Shown piece by piece: positions 58,706 through 64,000 of a stretch of DNA of 64,000 nucleotides. Made by a program: the position numbers and the translations under genes. Source of the stretch: Oxyruncus cristatus (taxonomy: Eukaryota; Chordata; Aves; Passeriformes; Cotingidae); NCBI GenBank assembly GCA_013399855.1, contig VXAY01004289.1:372001-436000 (forward strand), written 5' to 3'. Under the pieces are notes generated by a model. The model was given only the letters and a program-made list of their open reading frames with translations, ran no database searches and was not told the DNA's origin. The stretch's first letter is position 1. Each line of letters opens with the position of its first letter.

Positions 58706-59847
58706 CTGGCACTCACGCAGGCTGGTGGCCGCAGGGGCTGACATTTGACAGCGGCCATGCCGGCGGCCCGCAGGGCCCCTGGGGATGTTGGCTACTGTGG
58801 ACCTTCTGCCAACAGATGGTGGTGGGTGTTGCACCCCAGGATACTGCAACAAAACCTGTCAAAGGCGCTTTAGCGCTGGCTGGGACTGCTCACAGCCCAG
58901 CAGGAACACTAACCCCACAGTGGTCCCCTGGGCTGGCCACAGGATCGCTGCTGCCAGCTCCCAGGAGGGCAAGGGGAGTTGGTTTGGGTTCACACCATGT
59001 GGTGCTGGGTGCCAGCCAGCCCTGGGCCACGGCGTGAGGCCAGGCCAGCGCAGGCCCCCACTCCCCACAGCCGGCTCCTGCAGCGAGCACGACATGAGGG
59101 CAGCGACCTGGCTCCGGCACGCTCCGGTGGCTGGAGATAAGGACAGCTTAGGGATAAATATTTACCCAGTGACTGAGTGGATTCAACCGAGCTCGTTCCT
59201 ATTAGAGGATCTGTTAGTAATTATCTGAAGACTTGTTATTACCTGGGGACCTATAATCTGCCACAGTAATGAGTTCAAGTGGCTCATGTGGCATAACAAA
59301 CAGGAAAGGGAAGGTGGGAAGGGGCCGCTGCCATTGCAGCAAGGGCAGGGCAGGGCAGGACTCAAGGACAGTGCAGTCACTCGGCTTTGGGGAACTGCCA
59401 CCACAGCACCCCATTCATGGGGCACAGAGCTGCTGCTTCGCCTCCCCACAGCAGGTAGGGACAAGCCCTGGGCAGAGCTCAGGGCCAGGCAGAGCTCAGC
59501 CAGCTCAGAGAGGCAAAGAGCTGAGACCCGAGTGGAACCACCGCATTCCCCGGCCAGATGTGGCTGTTGGGGATGTGCTGCAGGACATGGCCCCTGTGCC
59601 AGCCACGGGTGAATCCCAACTCCAGGGGCAGCCCTGTCCCAGTCCTGCCACCCACAGGGACTCACCCTGCAAACCTGAACCAACTTTGTCTGACTCAACT
59701 AAACTAAAAAGAACAGGATGTGAGGCAGAGCTGATCATTCCCTGCAGCAGACATTGATGGATTCCACAGTTGCAAGGGAGGAAAATCCCCTCTTGGGACA
59801 CACATTCAGGGTTCATGCATGGTCCCCACTGCCATTACCATTTGGCA

Positions 59848-59899
59848 TGTGTCCATCCCCATGTCTATCCCTGTGTCCATCCCTGTGTCCATCCCTGTG
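59848..59899. repeat. 12-bp tandem repeat, TGTGTCCATCCC
   Basis: Four full units at 59848-59859, 59860-59871, 59872-59883 and 59884-59895, plus four bases. Units 1, 3 and 4 are identical. Unit 2 has two substitutions. It is a simple minisatellite without coding content. Confidence 0.88.
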
Positions 59900-60164
59900 C
59901 ACCACAGGGCATGGCAGCTCCACGCCGCAACTGCGTGGAGGCCTGAAATGGCGACAGAAGAGGGAAAGTGCTCAGGAATGACTGAGATTAATTACTCTGC
60001 TGCTAATCCTGTGAAGGATCCAACCTGCCAGCTGAATTGAAAGCCCATGATCCATTTCTCCTTGTCACATACTGTAGCTGGCACGTGGTGATGGTGGCTG
60101 CTGGGGGGCCAAGTGCCCAGGCTCACACCTGGCTCCATGTCCCTGCCCTTTCCACCTTACCTGA

Positions 60165-60430
60165 GTGCTGGCTGGTCCTGATGAATTTGTGTGTTTTAAA
60201 CAAATTTATTTATTTAAAATACACAAATTTAATTTAAAATATCCAAAGAGGCCGATGCCCTCAGCCCCATCTCTGCCTGCTGCAGAGCTGCCATGCAACA
60301 GTGCTGTGTTTAGTCATAGCACAGTTTTGAGACCAATGCAGTCATTAAGCTCTCATCTTTAAAACAAAGATAAAATTACGTGATTAAGATCTAATTAAAG
60401 TCTAACTACCAGCACCATGAATCACTTCAG
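60165..60430. promoter_or_regulatory. AT-rich island containing a hairpin
   Basis: About 265 bp of mostly AT-rich DNA about 5 kb downstream of HS3ST2. It contains the inverted repeat at 60182-60231, and further on GTGATTAAG and CTAATTAAAG words near 60380-60398. The region could be a regulatory element or an old transposon remnant. No family is recognised. Confidence 0.25.
60182..60231. repeat. 19-bp inverted repeat with 12-base loop
   Basis: AATTTGTGTGTTTTAAA (60184-60200) pairs with TTTAAAATACACAAATT (60213-60229) with one G-T pair. Two more pairs, one of them G-T, extend the stem to 60182 and 60231. The loop is CAAATTTATTTA. The structure is much longer than expected by chance even for AT-rich sequence, and could extrude as a cruciform or fold in RNA. 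Confidence 0.75.
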
Positions 60431-61040
60431 CACACACTTTAATGGATGCCTTTCGAAGCATTTGGTTTCCTTCTGTGGCCAGTGATTTCCCTGCAGGGAC
60501 TGGGTCTTCTCAGGCTGATGTTTGTTCTCTCTGGCTCTGATTTGGCTGGGGACCACTAAAAATGTTTACATGTGAGCGAGGAGCTTGAAAATCCATTTCT
60601 AACCAGATAGAAAATTTCATTTGACAAGCTCGTTCAGATGTGCTGTGTCTCTGCAGAGCGGAGCAGAGCGGGGGGGCTCCTCACCCGCCACCAGCCCTGG
60701 CCCTAGTTGGGGACCATCTCCTCAGCACTGCCATGTGCTTGGTGTGGTACACTGGGTGCTTGGTGCCCCAGTGGCTTGGTGCATGGGCAGTTGCTGGCCT
60801 GAGCTGCACTACATGCAATTAACTCTCCTTGCAAGGAGAAAAAGGAAATGAAAACCTCTCTGGTGGCTCTCAGGCTGTCCAGCCTGAGGGACAGCGCTAT
60901 AATGTTGCTGGAGAATATTGTCATTTCCCTTTTCCCCAGCAAATCATTGCCTGTCACTGTCCCAGCGCTGCCTCTCCCAGATCAACACAAGCATTTTAAA
61001 GCCCTTGCTCTTGTGCTCACAGCCTGCCAAGGCAGAGACT

Positions 61041-61088
61041 CTGCCAAGGGCTGCCTCTGCCAAGAGCTGCCTCTGCCAAGAGCTGCCT
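61041..61088. repeat. 16-bp tandem repeat, three copies
   Basis: CTGCCAAGAGCTGCCT occurs three times in a row, the first copy with one substitution (GGG for GAG). It is a short, recent-looking tandem repeat with no coding role. Confidence 0.88.
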
Positions 61089-64000
61089 CCCTGGGACCAG
61101 CAGACCTGTACCTGCTGGACATGCTGTGGTCTCACTTCCACAGCATGGCATGGCAAGATTCTCCCTCTGCATTGGGCACACCAGCCTGGCCCCGATGAGC
61201 CCATCCTAGAGACTTTGACTGCTCTGTGGGGCCAGACAGCCACACATTGGCTCTGTGCCCTTTCCACCGGCTCTGTCTGCTCTCCACAGGCTCTGTGCTC
61301 CCCGCAGCCTCTGTGTGCTCGCAGGCATGCAGTGAGCCCACAAAGAGCCAAGGCAGCTATGGCAGATCCCTCAACACTGCATTGCCCCTGAAGGATTAGG
61401 AGCAAGAAGATCTCATATTGACATCAATCCAAGGAAGCCAGATGGGGAAGACCTGGCAGAAGTGCAAGTCCAAATTATTAATGCAACAGCCACCCTGCTG
61501 CTCACAGCAGCTCAGCCAGGGGAGCTGCTGAGGGATTGTCCTACCTGCAGCCTCACAGCCCTGCAGGGGCAACTGGTGGCACACGATGCCAGCAGGGCTG
61601 CCGGGGTGGTTCTTTCCCTTGGAGCAGCCAAGCACTGTGACACCAGTCCCCAAGGCCCCTGCAGCAATTGTCACCATCCAGGACAGGATGTTCTGCACCT
61701 GCCAGGTGAGGCAGTGGCTGGCACCCTCCCCATGGCGCTGCCAGCACTGCATACACGGGAGCACAGCCCCATCAGCACCAACTGCTCCATCACATCCGCA
61801 GAGAAGTTTAAGGTGAACACAGCCCAGTATTTCCCTTGGGGAGAGCACAGTGAAACGGCTTCTTTCCTGTTGCTCACACATGTGGTATGGATGGAAATAG
61901 GTGTTTTAGGGAAACAAGACAAAGAAAACTTACAGCCCCATTTAGGTTTGTTTCATGTCTTTTTCAGCAGAAGGACACCTTCTTTTCCTGGTGGTGACAC
62001 ATTAAGTGCACATGCATCCTCTGGGGATCACAGCACTGCAACAGGTACCTTTGAGGCTCAATGGGAGGGAAGATTATCATCATTAATCACTGCTGGGAAA
62101 CAAGGCATTTCTCCAAACTGCACTCCCTGTATAATGGTGATTGTATACACACGGAGCCATACATCAAGGGAATGCTCCCTGGATGACTCAGCCAGCCAGA
62201 GAAGATAAAGGAATTGAAATTCAGGAGTGCTGCTGGTTTACATCTTCAGAGGGATGAGCTTCCTGAAAATGCTCGTTTCAACACAGCAGTGCTCAGAACT
62301 GGGTCATTTCTATAAGGAACTGGACAAACACTCCCACTTGGCTTTGGGAAATACGTAACACCAGCAGGACAAGCCCAGGGAACAGGTGGGCTCATGGTGC
62401 CCATGGAGCTGCCACAGGGGACCTTGGTGCCAGTGGCTCCCCTCACTCCCGTGCCAGGCTGTGGGAGCTCACACATGGCCACTAACAAGCTCTGGCTTCT
62501 CCAACTACCCACTTAAACTAGCGTGGGCCAGCGTGCCTGCAAGCACACAGCTTAGCTCGGAGTCCAGTGTGGCCTTTTCCCATCTCCTCAAGCTCTTCCT
62601 TGGCTGCAGGGCTGGCTTGAGTGTGTGGGAGTGTGAGCGGTGCTGCACTGCAGCGACCGGCGTCTATGTGTTGGTTCCCCTGACTGCAGGTGACTGGTTC
62701 GGGTGGCTATGGGAAGCACAGGCGGTTTGCACCTGGCTAAGCCGGGAGAAGGCAGACTGTCATGGGATCGATGAGGGGAAAGAAAGGGAAGAACTTTGGC
62801 ATGGGTGGCATGGGGCAGAGGATGTTGCAGGACAGTCACACTGACAGCCAGCAGCCCTCCCTGTCAGCTCTGATGGGACGTGGCTCACCTTCACGCCAGG
62901 ACAGAGCCTGCTGGGGCAAACTTCAGAAGGGGCAGAAAATGTTGTTTCTCTGAGTTAATATTCCCTTGCGGATCTTGTTCTGCTCATTATTCTGGTCATT
63001 ACTTAAGCAGCAGCCGCTCGTCATTCGTGGTTTGGCGGTGAGAAGGGCTGAGTGCAAGAGGCTAATTTATTTTCTTTTAGTGCTTCTCATCCATGGCAGC
63101 CCCTGGCTGCTCCTCACCACTGGAAACCAACCAGAGGCATTTCAGATATTTCTAATGTATGACAGTAACTGGGAAACAGAAATTGCCCTCTCTGAAATAA
63201 TTCCTGAGACCGATTTCTTTTGGCACTTTGCAATGGAGACGCAGAGGAGACACGGGCTGCATGTACTAGTCTGCCTTTCCTGAGCAATTTATTAGCCCTG
63301 CCATCTGGTTAGACCTTGTTCCTCTCCCCAGACAAACACACCTCATCGAAGGGATGGCACCTGGAGCCACCTTGGAGAGCAGAGGAGACGTAAGAGGCTT
63401 CCTGCTCTACCCAGCCACATGGTGTTCCAGCCCACCGGCACCTTCTGCCACATGGGGCTTTGATCAGCTGGGCTCCGGCCTTGACGGTGCTTGTGCAGCA
63501 CTGGAGTTTGGTGGCCCCACAGGAAAGACCAGTGGGTGCCTGCCCGTGCATCCTGCCCCAGAGCCTGGCCCTGCAGCAGGGCATTAGGTGTGAGGGGCAG
63601 CAGGACTCAGTCCTCTCCTGCTCTGGCTATCCTCCCAGCTGGCTCCCTGGTTCCATCTGTGAGGAGCTGCTGGCATCCTCCACTTGCTGGGACCCTGATG
63701 AGATCCAGATCGGGAGACAAATGATCTGCTCAGGATGCGCTGCCTCTGCTCCGTCTGCTCAGCCGAAATGAAATTAAAATATTGACAGAAACAATTTCTA
63801 GGGGGAAATTGGAAAAGTTACTCTCGGTGCTGGAGCTGAGTGACTCCTGCAGCGTGACTGCCCATCGTCTTCCCAGGCAGCTGGGACAGGCAGCGACCTC
63901 CAGCCCGGCAGCACCAGTGGGTGCTCTGGCATGGGGCAGTGAGTTGTTCCAGCCGTGACATGCGGCTGTGGATGTGGACACCATGGGAGCTCCTGTGAGG

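Larger units (their letters stand above)
56016..64000. other. Intergenic downstream of HS3ST2, no gene supported
   Basis: No exon is supported downstream. In mammals USP31 and epithelial sodium channel genes follow HS3ST2, but no part of them is recognisable in these 8 kb. A 13-base G run lies at 58693-58705. AT-rich blocks lie at about 56480-56880, 57600-57740, 58600-58680, 59130-59260 and 60165-60660, with less marked ones at 61790-62260 and 62920-63290. The stretch from about 63290 to the end is ordinary mixed sequence. Confidence 0.55.

Noticed and set aside
61462..62208. Plus-strand open frame of 248 codons
   Set aside because: No recognisable domain, and it crosses both GC-rich and AT-rich sequence with no matching splice or promoter context. 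It is likely a chance frame.

Overview
The window reads as vertebrate nuclear DNA, most likely from a bird and perhaps a passerine. The reasons are two CR1 non-LTR retrotransposon tails of avian type, very few other interspersed repeats, a GC-rich background broken by AT-rich islands, and an assembly gap in the most GC-rich spot. Nothing points to bacterial or viral DNA. There are no operons, CRISPR arrays, insertion sequences or recognisable tRNA or rRNA genes.

Only one protein-coding gene can be supported. It is a two-exon heparan sulfate 3-O-sulfotransferase on the + strand, best assigned to HS3ST2. The 3' part of coding exon 1 (46274-46483) follows a 529-base run of N (45745-46273) that hides roughly the first 92 codons and probably the start codon. 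A compact intron (46484-54728) leads to exon 2 (54729-55347), which carries the rest of the sulfotransferase fold. The 3' UTR has two AATAAA signals (55916 and 55994). A large CpG island (about 45160-46790) surrounds exon 1 and is taken as the promoter.

The 45 kb upstream is a gene desert. It holds many short AT-rich, TAAT-rich islands of about 120-500 bp that look like homeodomain-type conserved non-coding elements (not verified), two CR1 fragments (7630-7714 and 15113-15452) and several small tandem repeats. Its most notable feature is an isolated second CpG island (core 14460-14775, shoulder from about 14190). This island contains a near-consensus CTCF motif, a GTTATCCCC-type 9-bp repeat and a perfect YY1 promoter motif (AAAATGGCGGC), and no coding gene is attached to it. 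It is the best candidate for an undescribed transcription unit or domain boundary.

The 8 kb downstream is again non-coding. It has minisatellites and an AT-rich hairpin (60182-60231). In overall layout, one brain-type heparan sulfate modifying gene sits at the end of a long possible regulatory desert. Claims about function for the non-coding elements are inference from composition and motifs only.
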